Assembly: GCA_044375465.1 (NCBI GenBank)
Contig: JBILMN010000003.1
Location: 1 to 64,000, forward strand
DNA: 64,000 nt
Source: CAMDKS01 sp044375465
GTDB lineage: Bacteria; Bdellovibrionota_B; Oligoflexia; Oligoflexales; RGVZ01
Direction: 5' to 3'
The notes beneath the pieces are model-generated. The model was not told the origin of the DNA and ran no database searches. It saw only the letters and a program-made list of their open reading frames with translations. This document shows, piece by piece, positions 1 through 9,045 of this stretch; the stretch's first letter is position 1, and each line of letters opens with the position of its first letter. The translations under genes and the position numbers were made by a program.

Positions 1-541
1 ATTCGCATTGTCCATGTCTTATCCTGCTAAAGAGGTATCGATTCAAAGGCTTCTTGGTCGTTTACAAGATGGTGGAAACGGTACTTCGATTGAAAACTAT
101 CTCGACATGATGGTGTCTGGCTATGCAATCAAGGCACTAGAGAAATACTCTACACGACCATTAACCAAGAAGAGTTCCTCTCCGAAATTAACTCCACTGT
201 GTCCCGCGTTGATTCATGCCTTCACAGATCCAAATCTCATCGACGATGATAAAGAATGGTGCGGTCGCGTATTCGAATCGGTCATTGGCGCGCAACTTTG
301 TATGGCATATGACGACCTTTGCTACTGGCGCGACGGCAATCATGAAGTAGATTTCGTGATTCCCTCGGGTCGGGCGCCAATTGCTATAGAAGTCAAGTCA
401 GGGCGCAAAAAATCAGCAGCCGGCCTATCTAAGTTTAAAGAAGCATTTCCAAATGCAGAGACGATCTTGATGGACTTAGAGTTGGGCGAAAAATTCTTGC
501 TGAGTCGAGACCCAAAACAATTTATTTCAAATCTGATTTGA
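1..541 (+). CDS. C-terminal part of a DUF4143-type AAA ATPase (partial)
   Basis: The frame is open to the left edge, so the 5' part with the AAA ATPase is outside the window. What remains resembles the DUF4143 C-terminal domain of the family 'predicted ATPase, AAA+ superfamily'. Near the end it shows HEVDFVIP, then PIAIEVKSG, a D-x12-ExK spacing like the PD-(D/E)xK nuclease fold reported for this domain. These are usually stand-alone cytoplasmic proteins, often mobile and of unclear biological role. No partner gene lies downstream. Family assignment rests on the C-terminal motifs only. Confidence 0.7.
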   Translation, partial: FALSMSYPAKEVSIQRLLGRLQDGGNGTSIENYLDMMVSGYAIKALEKYSTRPLTKKSSSPKLTPLCPALIHAFTDPNLIDDDKEWCGRVFESVIGAQLCMAYDDLCYWRDGNHEVDFVIPSGRAPIAIEVKSGRKKSAAGLSKFKEAFPNAETILMDLELGEKFLLSRDPKQFISNLI

Positions 542-762
542 AAATCAAAAGCGGGGCTTTTGCCGTCGCGGCCAAGCAGTGCCGGGGCTATTTAGATAAC
601 ACCCGTGAAGTCTTGGAGGGCAAGCCATTTGAAATTCTGTAGAGAGCCCATTCAGGGGTTCCCCTTGATTTTTGATGAACTAACAAATACAGTCTCTTTC
701 GCAACAAGTTCAAGGATTGCGGTTCGATATTCGTCTATGAAGGTGCACCAAGTAACGCAACA

Positions 763-2586
763 GTGCAGCAACAATTCCCAAAAAAATTGATCGGTCCTAG
801 CCGTCAAATCGCCAAGTCCCTCAGGCCTTGGCGGTTTCGCGTTCTATCGGCGCACGTGGCTGCGGTGTGTCTTGGCGGTGTTGCAGCTCTGATGGGGCTT
901 TTGATCGGTCCTGCCATGCAATTGCTTTTGGGTCCCAGCGATGCAGTGATGCATTGGGAGGCGCTGTTTGGTGGGCCGTGGGCGCGGATGATGGCCGCTT
1001 TTTTACCGGGAGACGGTGTGGCTGCGGGTGCTATTTTCAGGATGCTACCGCTGGCATTAGTGGTTGTCGCTACGGCGAAGTCGCTGTTGACGTTTTGGCA
1101 ATGGTACACATGGGAGTGGATCGGAGAACGCGTGGCTTATCAATGGCGTCAGTCATTGGTTGAAGCGTTTACACGCACAGATCCCGTGGCCCGCGACGCT
1201 GGCGTTGTAGCGCGGCAGGAAAGTGATCTTGGTGGATTGATGTCGCAGGATATCAGAACCTGCCGAGATTATGTTGTGCACTTTTTTGGTGGATTACCGC
1301 GTGAAGGGCTTCAGACTCTATTCACAGCGTTATCCCTAGGTTTGCTGAGTCCGAAGTTGTTTGCGATCTTTATGTTGAGCATTGCTCCTGTGGGTGCAGT
1401 GCTTGCTCGATTGGGCAAAAAAATGCGTCGTCGTGCGTCTCAGGCCCTTGAGAATAACTCTTTTTTAGGAGAGTGGATCCAGCAGCGATTGTTGGGGCTT
1501 GAGACGATCAAGCATTATCGCACCGAGGCGATCGAGGTGTCTGCCATGCGTCGCGCAAGTCACAAATTATTTGTTGAGTTTTCGCGGGCTGCCAGGCTCA
1601 AGGCACGAACATCGCCAATGATTGAACTCTTTGGTGTCTGCGCTATTGCGGTGGCTCTTTATGTGGCTTTTTCGGATATTGCCGCTGGTCGGATGACGGG
1701 TGCGGTGGCGATGTCTTTCTTCTCAAGTCTAGCGCTATTTGCGCAGTCAGCAGCAAAGCTTGGTCGTTATTTTAACAGCAATCGTGAAGGTCTGGCTGCG
1801 GCTGAACGGATTTTTTCTGCCATCGATGGATTTGAACGAGTCCGAAAATCAAGTTTATTGATCGCTGGAGCGCTGAAAAATTCTGCCGATACAAAAGTGG
1901 TCGTTCACAATGTCTCCTTGTCCTATGGTGACAAAGAAGCGGTCAGTCAATTATCCTATGAATTCAGAGCTGGTCAGGTGTACTGCCTGGTTGGTGCATC
2001 GGGTGCCGGTAAAAGTAGCCTTTTCAATTTACTGCTGGGTCTTTGCACCCCAAAATTCGGTGGAATTGAATTTTTTGCAAATGAACAATTTTCTGATCGG
2101 ACCATGGATGTGGTCTATATGCCGCAATCCGTTGCTGTTCTGCCCTGTCAGATCGCAGAAAATGTTTCCTATCCTCTGCTAGATTACAACGAATCGCGGG
2201 TGCGACAGGCGCTGGATGCCGTAGGGTTTAGCCTGGAAGCGGACCGTATGCCGCAAGGCTTACGTACGCTGCTGGGCGGCACGGGGCTAAAGCTTTCGGG
2301 TGGGCAGGCGCAGCGCCTGCAGCTTGCGCGTTTAGTGTACCATCACGCGCCGTTCGTACTGATTGATGAGGGAACGAGCGCACTGGATCCGGAGATGGAA
2401 AAAATCGTCCTGACAAAAGTGCGGGCTTTGGCGGCGTCAGGCTCTATGGTCTTGACGATTGCCCATCGCCGTGCGGCGGTCGAAGCTGCGGATCAGGTGC
2501 TGGTGATGGAGGGTGGTCGCCTGGTTGCGCATGGGCCGCGGGACGTTGTCACCTCAAGTCCGGAATTTCAAGCGGTGTTTCAATGA
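763..2586 (+). CDS. ABC transporter, fused permease and ATPase (MsbA/lipid-exporter type)
   Basis: A 607-residue half-transporter. The N-terminal ~330 residues hold about six hydrophobic segments. The ATPase domain has Walker A GASGAGKSS (residues ~410-418), signature LSGGQ (~511), Walker B VLIDEG followed by the D-loop SALD, and the switch His in TIAHR. The membrane-plus-ATPase order and length match MsbA/multidrug half-transporters that act as homodimers in the inner membrane; the substrate cannot be read from sequence. The start is uncertain: GTG at 763 has no clear Shine-Dalgarno at good distance, and TTG at 787 is an alternative. The frame stays open upstream to 679 without an ATG. A phosphatase gene follows 31 bp downstream. 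Confidence 0.85.
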   Translation: MQQQFPKKLIGPSRQIAKSLRPWRFRVLSAHVAAVCLGGVAALMGLLIGPAMQLLLGPSDAVMHWEALFGGPWARMMAAFLPGDGVAAGAIFRMLPLALVVVATAKSLLTFWQWYTWEWIGERVAYQWRQSLVEAFTRTDPVARDAGVVARQESDLGGLMSQDIRTCRDYVVHFFGGLPREGLQTLFTALSLGLLSPKLFAIFMLSIAPVGAVLARLGKKMRRRASQALENNSFLGEWIQQRLLGLETIKHYRTEAIEVSAMRRASHKLFVEFSRAARLKARTSPMIELFGVCAIAVALYVAFSDIAAGRMTGAVAMSFFSSLALFAQSAAKLGRYFNSNREGLAAAERIFSAIDGFERVRKSSLLIAGALKNSADTKVVVHNVSLSYGDKEAVSQLSYEFRAGQVYCLVGASGAGKSSLFNLLLGLCTPKFGGIEFFANEQFSDRTMDVVYMPQSVAVLPCQIAENVSYPLLDYNESRVRQALDAVGFSLEADRMPQGLRTLLGGTGLKLSGGQAQRLQLARLVYHHAPFVLIDEGTSALDPEMEKIVLTKVRALAASGSMVLTIAHRRAAVEAADQVLVMEGGRLVAHGPRDVVTSSPEFQAVFQ

Positions 2587-2617
2587 TGCGAGAACTTGCG
2601 ATCACCTGGGAGTCTCT

Positions 2618-3472
2618 GTGACCAAATGCCCTCCAGCACTGATGACCCTGAAGGCGCGGAAAGGCGAGCGTCTTTATGCGGTTGGAGACATTCATGGATG
2701 CTATGACGCCTTGATCGATCTTGAGCGCAAACTAGATCATGTTTGTCTACGCGCTGGGGTCAAACGTTGGCGTCTGTTGTCGGTGGGTGATTTGTGTGAT
2801 CGTGGACCTGCAACAAGACAAGTGATTGAGCATTTTGTCGCGGGGCATGAGCGTGGCACACATCACGCTATTTTGGGTAATCACGAGTCGTTTTTTTTGT
2901 TGGCATTTCTTGGTCGTCGTCCTGATCGTGTGTCTGAGGCTGGGATCGAGCTTGCGTGGTTTCATAAGGTGATGGTGGATCTGTTCCCACAGTTTCTGCG
3001 TAACATGGAAGGCTGGAAGCGCAACGGCGGTGCGGCCGTGTTTGAAAGCTATGGTGCCCAAATTGACTTGCCTCAGACTTGGGATCAGATTCCCCTGAGT
3101 CATATTCGTTTTTTGTTCAATGCCTCACTTGGCTTTAAAACTCCAAAGGCCTGGATCACTCACGCTTTGGCCGCTCCTGGCGACTATGAGTCTTTGAGGG
3201 GATTGGATCAATCAGATGCGGACGCGGATCTTGCAGCGGGGGATCTTGTTACAAGACTCTTGTGGGAGCGTCTGGATCCAAAGAAGCCGATCATGAAAGG
3301 CCTTCGCCATGTTTCGGGGCACACGCCTCTCGAGGCGGTCCGACGTGTGAAAAAACTTGGGATCATTCAAATCGACACCGGAGCTGTCTATGGAAAATCG
3401 TTGACCGCAATCGATCTGCAGTCGTTTAGGACTCTGAGCGTCCCTTCGCGATTCAATGTAAAGGCTCGATGA
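2618..3472 (+). CDS. Calcineurin-like metallophosphoesterase (PP1/ApaH-type)
   Basis: A 284-residue protein with the dinuclear-metal phosphoesterase motifs in order: GDIHGC, GDLCDRG, GNHE, then SGHTP and a late DTGAVYG. This set is typical of serine/threonine protein phosphatases of the PP1-like superfamily and of symmetric diadenosine tetraphosphatases, so the substrate may be a phosphoprotein or a dinucleotide. GTG at 2618 is preferred because GGGAG lies 5 bases upstream; ATG at 2642 is a second option. An in-frame ATG at 2513 would overlap the ABC gene and lacks support. It may be cotranscribed with the ABC transporter. Confidence 0.8.
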   Translation: MTKCPPALMTLKARKGERLYAVGDIHGCYDALIDLERKLDHVCLRAGVKRWRLLSVGDLCDRGPATRQVIEHFVAGHERGTHHAILGNHESFFLLAFLGRRPDRVSEAGIELAWFHKVMVDLFPQFLRNMEGWKRNGGAAVFESYGAQIDLPQTWDQIPLSHIRFLFNASLGFKTPKAWITHALAAPGDYESLRGLDQSDADADLAAGDLVTRLLWERLDPKKPIMKGLRHVSGHTPLEAVRRVKKLGIIQIDTGAVYGKSLTAIDLQSFRTLSVPSRFNVKAR

Positions 3473-3622
3473 CGACCGCCCGTCATCGTAGATGTCGTTG
3501 ATCTGAAACCTATGCCATAATCCACTCGTAACGGTGTTAGAAATTCATGTGCTTCATGGGTATACTGATTGACATTAATTCATAAAACGTTGTCATGGTT
3601 CGCGATGATTTGGAGGATAGCT

Positions 3623-4075
3623 ATGAGCATTCAGAATTACAGTCCCGTTGATCTGAGATGGTTAAGGATATTGCGAGCAGGCTGCCTCTTTGTCTTTTTC
3701 ACAGGTTTGCTGCCATCCTTGTCCGTGTTTCAGGCTACCGAAGAGCCTTGGCGGTTGTTTTTTGATGCCTTGACCTGGCCATTAGATCATCAGCCGGCCA
3801 CTTTTACGGCGAGTGACCGACAGCTTAGTGCGGTGCTTGGTGGCGTTCTATGCGGATGGGCGCTGCTGCTTTATCAGTTGGCTCGCCCTGAGATCTTTAA
3901 TGAATCCATCCGTAGACAAATGCTGCTCTCTGTTGTGGTTTGGTTTGTGCTGGATAGCGGTGGCTCAATCTTTGCGGGGTTGCCTTTAAATGCAGTAGGA
4001 AATCTTGGCTTTCTCCTATTACTGCTTGTTCCCTTGACCGCTCTGCGAGGCGTCCGATCATCTTCTGCCACATAA
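3623..4075 (+). CDS. Hypothetical four-helix integral membrane protein
   Basis: A 150-residue, strongly hydrophobic protein with about four predicted transmembrane helices (roughly residues 18-35, 69-86, 100-116, 122-140) and a short polar tail. ATG at 3623 follows GGAGG at 3612-3616, a strong ribosome binding site that rules out the upstream TTG at 3569. I do not recognise the family. It is a single gene facing etfA tail to tail, with a long hairpin between them. Confidence 0.7.
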   Translation: MSIQNYSPVDLRWLRILRAGCLFVFFTGLLPSLSVFQATEEPWRLFFDALTWPLDHQPATFTASDRQLSAVLGGVLCGWALLLYQLARPEIFNESIRRQMLLSVVVWFVLDSGGSIFAGLPLNAVGNLGFLLLLLVPLTALRGVRSSSAT

Positions 4076-4078
4076 TTT

Positions 4079-4149
4079 AACTGGCCCAGCCTCGTGTTGC
4101 TAAAAATGTCGGTGACGGACATTGTTAGCAACACGAGGCCGGGCCAGTT
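4079..4149. terminator. Long inverted repeat between convergent genes
   Basis: The outer arms AACTGGCCC / GGGCCAGTT, the middle arms GCCTCGTGTTGCTAA / TTAGCAACACGAGGC and an inner ATGTC / GACAT pair form a nearly continuous hairpin of about 29 pairs with a 7-base loop. It fills the gap between the stop at 4075 and the etfA stop at 4158. There is no long T run on either side, so it may stop transcription by another route, or be an extragenic palindrome. A bidirectional terminator is the simplest reading. Confidence 0.6.
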
Positions 4150-4157
4150 CATGCGGA

Positions 4158-5126
4158 TTACCTGAGCAGGGTTTTGAATTGCTGAGTCAATAGCGGCACA
4201 ACCTGAAACAGGTCGCCAACGATGCCGTAGGAGGCCACACCAAAAATAGGTGCGTCCTTGTCGGTGTTGACAGCCACAATGACCTTGGATGTGCGCATGC
4301 CGGCCATATGTTGAATGGAACCTGAAATGCCGCAGGCAATGTACAGATTGGGGTTCACAGTTTTACCAGTCTGACCAACCTGCATGTCGTGGCTGGCGTA
4401 GCCTGAGTCCACTGCAGCACGGGAGGCTCCGACGGTGGCGCCAATCACGTCAGCACAGTCATTGAGAACTTTAAAGTTGTCTGCATTGCCCATGGCGCGT
4501 CCACCGGAAATAATCAGAGACGCCTCAGTGAGATCTGGTTTGGCGCTCTTACCTTTGCGGATCTCGACGGTTTTGATTTTACCATCGCCCGCTGCCGCGT
4601 TGACGGGGGTTCCTGTAGCACTGCCGGTACCCGTTTTAGCTGCAGGGAAAACATTTTGACGAATGGTCACAAAGGAGATTTTAGCCCCTTCGATTGAGAC
4701 ATCGGCGAGACATTTTCCGGAATACATCGGCTTGGTTGCCGTGATGGATGACCCACTTGCCTCAACAGAAGTTACATCCGTCAAGATACCTCCGTCCATG
4801 CGTGCAGCAAGGCGAGGAAAAATATCGCGTCCCATGGGTGACGCGACACCGAGGACGAGATCTGGTGCAAATGCTTTGATCGCTGCTTCAACGCCGTTGG
4901 TGTAACCCTGTACGTTGTATAGGGCGAGATCGCCATGATCTGCGGTGTAAATTGTGTCCGCTCCCCATCCAGCTAACTCACCGGCGAGTCCAGCAACGCC
5001 CGATCCAATAATGACCGCAGCCATTTGTGAGGCGCTGCCAGCGAGTTTTGCTCCAACGGTCATGGCCTCACGGGCTGATGATTTGATTTTGCCGTCACGC
5101 TGTTCGATAAAAACTAAGACTTTCAT
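4158..5126 (-). CDS. etfA: Electron transfer flavoprotein, alpha subunit
   Basis: A 322-residue protein matching EtfA/FixB. The C-terminal FAD-binding domain is clear: GGRAMG, VGASRAAVDSG, QVGQTGKTV, LYIACGISGSIQH, then NTDKDAPIF and YGIVGD. The N-terminal half is the adenine-nucleotide-type fold shared with EtfB. Together with EtfB it forms the soluble FAD-carrying heterodimer that passes electrons from acyl-CoA dehydrogenases to ETF:quinone oxidoreductase. ATG at 5126 lies 18 bp after the etfB stop, so the two genes form an operon read leftwards. Confidence 0.95.
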   Translation of the reverse strand: MKVLVFIEQRDGKIKSSAREAMTVGAKLAGSASQMAAVIIGSGVAGLAGELAGWGADTIYTADHGDLALYNVQGYTNGVEAAIKAFAPDLVLGVASPMGRDIFPRLAARMDGGILTDVTSVEASGSSITATKPMYSGKCLADVSIEGAKISFVTIRQNVFPAAKTGTGSATGTPVNAAAGDGKIKTVEIRKGKSAKPDLTEASLIISGGRAMGNADNFKVLNDCADVIGATVGASRAAVDSGYASHDMQVGQTGKTVNPNLYIACGISGSIQHMAGMRTSKVIVAVNTDKDAPIFGVASYGIVGDLFQVVPLLTQQFKTLLR

Positions 5127-5144
5127 AATTGATGCGCCTCCGGA

Positions 5145-5930
5145 TCAAATCACCTTCGCTTCTTCGCGAAGTAGTTTAACAACTTTCTCGACCATAGCTT
5201 CCACGGGTTCACCCGCAAAGACTTTTCCTTTGGGTTTCTCAGGCGGATACTTGTAGCCCCTGATCACCGATTTTGCTTTTAAAGAGCCAGCATCAACGCC
5301 CATATCGCCAGGTGTTTTCACATCGAAAGGTTTTTTCTTGGCTTTCATGATGCCAGGCAGGGACGCATAACGCGGCGTGTTCAGCGACTTGTGAGCCCCA
5401 AAGATCGCTGGCAGTGTCACGTCATAAACTTCAACTTTGCCGCCTTCAACCTCACGCTCGACCCTAGCCGTGGTTCCATTGAGGTCAAACTTGGTGACGA
5501 CGTTGACATGCGGCCATCCAAGCAGCTCGGCAGCCATCGTGCCCACATGCATGTTGTCATCATCGATAGCCTGCTTGCCGCAGAACACGATGTCTGCCTT
5601 CTCTGACTTGATCGCTCCCGCAAGTACCTTGGCAATACCAAGAGAGTCGGTCGTCTCAAGTCCTGAGTGATTGATCAATAGGCCACGATCACCGCCCATG
5701 GCCAGTCCCTTGACGATCAGCTCCTTGGCGGCATCACCTCCGAAACTTGCAATGACGACTTCACCGGTGCCCAGTTTTTCTTTGAGTTTGAGGGCTTCTT
5801 CAATCGCGAATTCATCGTAGGGATTAATGATGTATTTGACATCTCCCTGCTCAATCGATTTTCCATCCCCTGATAAGCGGATTTTTGTCTCCGTATCGGG
5901 TGTTTGCTTGATTAGCACAAGAATTTTCAT
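5145..5930 (-). CDS. etfB: Electron transfer flavoprotein, beta subunit
   Basis: A 261-residue protein of normal EtfB length. It starts MKILVLIKQTPDTETKI and contains NPYDEFAIEEALKLKE and the signature region VFCGKQAIDDDNMHVGTMAAELLGWP. The start at 5930 is chosen because GGGAG stands 9 bases upstream and the protein begins as in the family; the frame extends to 6170 but that part is not conserved-looking. It binds AMP and supplies the docking face for dehydrogenase partners in the EtfAB complex. Confidence 0.95.
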   Translation of the reverse strand: MKILVLIKQTPDTETKIRLSGDGKSIEQGDVKYIINPYDEFAIEEALKLKEKLGTGEVVIASFGGDAAKELIVKGLAMGGDRGLLINHSGLETTDSLGIAKVLAGAIKSEKADIVFCGKQAIDDDNMHVGTMAAELLGWPHVNVVTKFDLNGTTARVEREVEGGKVEVYDVTLPAIFGAHKSLNTPRYASLPGIMKAKKKPFDVKTPGDMGVDAGSLKAKSVIRGYKYPPEKPKGKVFAGEPVEAMVEKVVKLLREEAKVI

Positions 5931-6075
5931 GGACGGATTCTCCCGAATGGCGTGAACGTTAAGTTTCAGCGTCTCACTGAAAGGTCTCACTGAGCGGGGG
6001 AGATTAACAAGAGGGTTTCGGCTGTGCAAGAAGAGATGATGACAAAGGGGCGCGTGCGGTATGACTTGTGATCGC

Positions 6076-7584
6076 TTAGCCCCGGCGAGGGAGGCTGGAC
6101 TCTGCTTGTTTTTTAGTCGAACGGCCCTTTTGAATGACCATCGACACCGGAACCGCAACCTCCGAGCCAACCTTTAGTCGCGCAGCGCGCAGACCTGGGT
6201 TCAAAGACATAATTCTGCGCGCATCCACGCGGTAGCGAGAAGCGATCGCATGGAGGGTCTCTCCCGGTCTGATGCGGTGTACCAACACATCTTTGACTTC
6301 AACAAACGCCAGCGTTGGTTCAATCTCGTTCCATTTCTCAACAAGATTTGCGGCGATCCTCAATGGATAGCCTTCAGACTTGCCCCGTGGTGGAGGCGTG
6401 ATCGCGTTAATCAATTCTGGGTTCCAGTGCCGAAGCAGCCGCTCATTGATGCCAAATTTCGCAGCGATCTCATGGATCTCAGAAGGGCCCTTCACCGACA
6501 CTGTTGTCAGAGGCATTGCATCAAGAGGATCCGCAGTCACGTCAAAGCCGTGTCCGCTCGGATTTGAAGCTAGTTGCAAGGCTGCTAAAACTTTAGGCAC
6601 GTAGTTTTTAGTCTCAACGGGTAGATATGCAGAATCAGCAAGCTTCCAAAAATCATTGCTGCCGGTCATTCGCATCGCCGTCCGCACGCGTCCGGGGCCA
6701 GCATTGTAGGCCGCCATGGCAAGGTACCAGTCGCCAAATTCCTCGTACAAGTCCCGTAGATGCCGAGCCGCAGCCAGGGTTGATTTGGCCGGATCCCGAC
6801 GCTCATCCATCCACATGTTCATTTCAAGTCCGTAGAGCCGCGCCGTGCCCGGCATAAACTGCCAGGGACCCGTTGCTTTGGCATGGCTATAAGCCTGATT
6901 CGAGAAACCGCTTTCGACCATGGACAAGAAAATAAACTCGGGTGGAAGTCCTTGCTCTTTAAGAATCGGGACAACCAGTTCACGCACGGACTCACCGCGG
7001 ACCAGCCACTTCAAAAAGGCTTTGCGCCCACCGTTTTTGAAAAACCGAATCCAATGTTCAACTCTTGGATTTGTAACCACTGGCATTGCGCCAAAATAGG
7101 GGACCGTCTCTCCGACCATCCGCGTGCGAGCAAAGTATAGGGCTTCAATGTCGCGTTGATCATAAGGTGAGCGCGTCGCGACCCTTCGCCTTCTTGTGGG
7201 ACGACCAAGCTTGAATGCCTTCTCTGGATTTTGAGCCTTTGGATTGTCTTTGAGATATTGGTTTTTCAGATATTGAGCGTACAGGTTGTCTTTACAAAAT
7301 TCAGCATCGTCAAGATTAGAGATGAGGTCTTCTTCCTCGTCGTCATCACCAGCGTTTTCGCCATCCGGTGCCGTCTCTGCGGCGTCTGCAGTTGACATGC
7401 CGCCATTGATCCCACTGCTATTCAGTGGTCGAGCGGTCGCCATGCCACCAGAATGCGGGATGGTTGACTGCGGATCACTGACTTGAATGGACGCAAGGTT
7501 TTTTGACCGTGAGGTGGCGCAGCCGGATGCGAGAAGAGGCAGCAAAAGTGCTTTGATAATGATGTCGGGTGCTCTGCTAGACAT
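6076..7584 (-). CDS. mltD: Membrane-bound lytic murein transglycosylase, MltD-like, with LysM
   Basis: A 502-residue predicted lipoprotein with lipobox LLASGC. After an acidic linker rich in D/E comes an SLT lysozyme-like domain (from about residue 190): FLSMVESGFSNQA with the catalytic Glu, ATGPWQFMPGTA, and MAAYNAGPGR. A C-terminal LysM module reads VHRIRPGETLHAIASRY...LNPG; a weaker LysM-like stretch lies between them. The protein should cleave peptidoglycan glycan strands from the periplasm. ATG at 7584 is preferred over the TTG one codon upstream. The last residues are basic. Confidence 0.9.
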   Translation of the reverse strand: MSSRAPDIIIKALLLPLLASGCATSRSKNLASIQVSDPQSTIPHSGGMATARPLNSSGINGGMSTADAAETAPDGENAGDDDEEEDLISNLDDAEFCKDNLYAQYLKNQYLKDNPKAQNPEKAFKLGRPTRRRRVATRSPYDQRDIEALYFARTRMVGETVPYFGAMPVVTNPRVEHWIRFFKNGGRKAFLKWLVRGESVRELVVPILKEQGLPPEFIFLSMVESGFSNQAYSHAKATGPWQFMPGTARLYGLEMNMWMDERRDPAKSTLAAARHLRDLYEEFGDWYLAMAAYNAGPGRVRTAMRMTGSNDFWKLADSAYLPVETKNYVPKVLAALQLASNPSGHGFDVTADPLDAMPLTTVSVKGPSEIHEIAAKFGINERLLRHWNPELINAITPPPRGKSEGYPLRIAANLVEKWNEIEPTLAFVEVKDVLVHRIRPGETLHAIASRYRVDARRIMSLNPGLRAARLKVGSEVAVPVSMVIQKGRSTKKQAESSLPRRG

Positions 7585-7710
7585 CAAGGTTTCTGTCGCT
7601 CCCTGCGCAAAAATTATACAAGTGATGATTGGCTCGGAGAGAGATCATATCGTCTTACGACAGTGATTCCTAGGGTAAAAATATAGCCCGCTGTAATGAC
7701 TAGCAAACCT

Positions 7711-8661
7711 TTAATGAGATGAGTATGAGAGGACGTAGTGAAAACTTCCTGTGACAACTAAACGCTCTTTGCCCCAGCCTTTTGGCAAAGGAGCAAATGG
7801 TGATGCCAATTTTATCGTCTTCAGCATGTTATCGTCCAACGTTTGATAACCTGATGAAGTGAGCACACGCGCCTTGCTGACGTGACCATCTCGCTCAATG
7901 GTCATTTCCAACTGTACAGCGCCCTGCAGCCCGCGCTGGATGGCGTCGGAGGGGTAAATCCATACCATTTCGATCTGTTTACGCAGACCCGTGAAGTAGG
8001 AAATATACCGAAAACTGGAGGTATTCATGTCAATACGATCACCCACAGCCACATCAGCTTCGATGTGCTCCATGTATCCACCCTTTGGTGTTGCGAAGAC
8101 ATCCTGGGTTTTGTCCGGTAGCAGCCGCTCGTAGTTGTTGCGCGGTTTCGTCTTGATGTCACTAAAAGAAAGTGTGCCTGGGCCCGTGAATGTCTGCGGC
8201 TTGAATTTTGCCATGGGCTGCGGGGGAATCGTCGTTTTTGAGTGATCGGTTGCCTCGCCAGACTTTGGTCCGGCATCCAGGCCCTTCGAGTTGTTGATCA
8301 TCCGATGAGCCAGTTTGGTTTCTTTGATGGTTTTGTGATCTTGAGCTCCCATGCTTGAGGGCGCAGTCGGCGCTTCGGTCTCAGTCTGTTTTGTCTCGAT
8401 GATGCGTTTGGCTTGGGCTGCGTCTTTCTTTAAAGAGCTCATCAATTTTTTTTCGGCCTGGGTCAGATCCCGAAACTTGACGGTGTTGGAAGCGATCTGG
8501 GTGGTATTGCGCTCAACAAACCCCGCTGATAACCAGCTCAGCAAATGGATGATCACGGATAGCGCTAACGCGCCCCAGATCAGGCGAGGATCAATGGCAG
8601 GAATTCCATGCCACTTTCGCTCTGAGCGATCCCATTCGATTTTTATGCGGACAACAGCCAC
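7711..8661 (-). CDS. TonB-family energy transducer
   Basis: A 316-residue protein: short cytoplasmic start, one transmembrane helix at about residues 28-48, a long polar periplasmic linker, and a C-terminal TonB domain (GAVQLEMTIERDGHVSKARVLTSSGYQTLDDNML...SPFAPLP). This layout fits TonB/TolA/GspC-like envelope-spanning proteins. No ExbB/ExbD pair is adjacent; the nearest proton-channel genes are tolQR at 23-24.6 kb, which have their own TonB-domain protein. The start is GTG at 8661 with GAGAG five bases upstream. Confidence 0.85.
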   Translation of the reverse strand: MAVVRIKIEWDRSERKWHGIPAIDPRLIWGALALSVIIHLLSWLSAGFVERNTTQIASNTVKFRDLTQAEKKLMSSLKKDAAQAKRIIETKQTETEAPTAPSSMGAQDHKTIKETKLAHRMINNSKGLDAGPKSGEATDHSKTTIPPQPMAKFKPQTFTGPGTLSFSDIKTKPRNNYERLLPDKTQDVFATPKGGYMEHIEADVAVGDRIDMNTSSFRYISYFTGLRKQIEMVWIYPSDAIQRGLQGAVQLEMTIERDGHVSKARVLTSSGYQTLDDNMLKTIKLASPFAPLPKGWGKERLVVTGSFHYVLSYSSH

Positions 8662-8961
8662 GGACTCTCTTTCGCTCTCAGGAAGGCTTTCAATAGGGAG
8701 TAACCATCACGAGTGTATCGGTAATTGGATCGTATTTCCAAGGCACAAGATCCCAACTAGGGGCACTTTGTTGGGAAAATTCCCGTTTTTTGTCTTTATT
8801 TTAATGAAATTTTACTGGTCACATTTCTAAACCAATTGATGTCAGAGATGAACTACTCTGATTACCGGAATGGTCAAGGAATGTCACTGAATCAGACGTT
8901 TTGGCCGGGCATCGGTAGTCAACATGGCCTGCTATTGAATCATTTGACCGCATTTTGCCTC

Positions 8962-8977
8962 TGGCACGCTCAGTGCA
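8962..8977 (+). promoter_or_regulatory. Sigma-54 (-24/-12) promoter
   Basis: TGGCACGCTCAGTGCA: the -24 box is perfect TGGCAC, and GG and GC are separated by exactly 10 bases, as sigma-54 requires. The -12 box is GTGCA against consensus TTGCA. The site is 68 bp ahead of the start codon at 9046, in a 384-bp gene-free stretch (8662-9045) between the divergent TonB-family gene and the secreted-protein pair. Nothing else convincing is visible in that stretch. An enhancer-binding activator would be needed; its site was not identified. Confidence 0.7.
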
Positions 8978-9045
8978 ACAACATCCTTGTAAATTGGTTG
9001 CAGAGTCTTGTGGCCATCATCGCCTGGTCAGGCAAAGGAGGATTT

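Noticed and set aside
541..762. Protein-like reading (frame 1) between the DUF4143 gene and the ABC gene
   Set aside because: Short stretches look coding but stops interrupt them and no start codon with a ribosome binding site is present. It may be a decayed gene; not enough to call.
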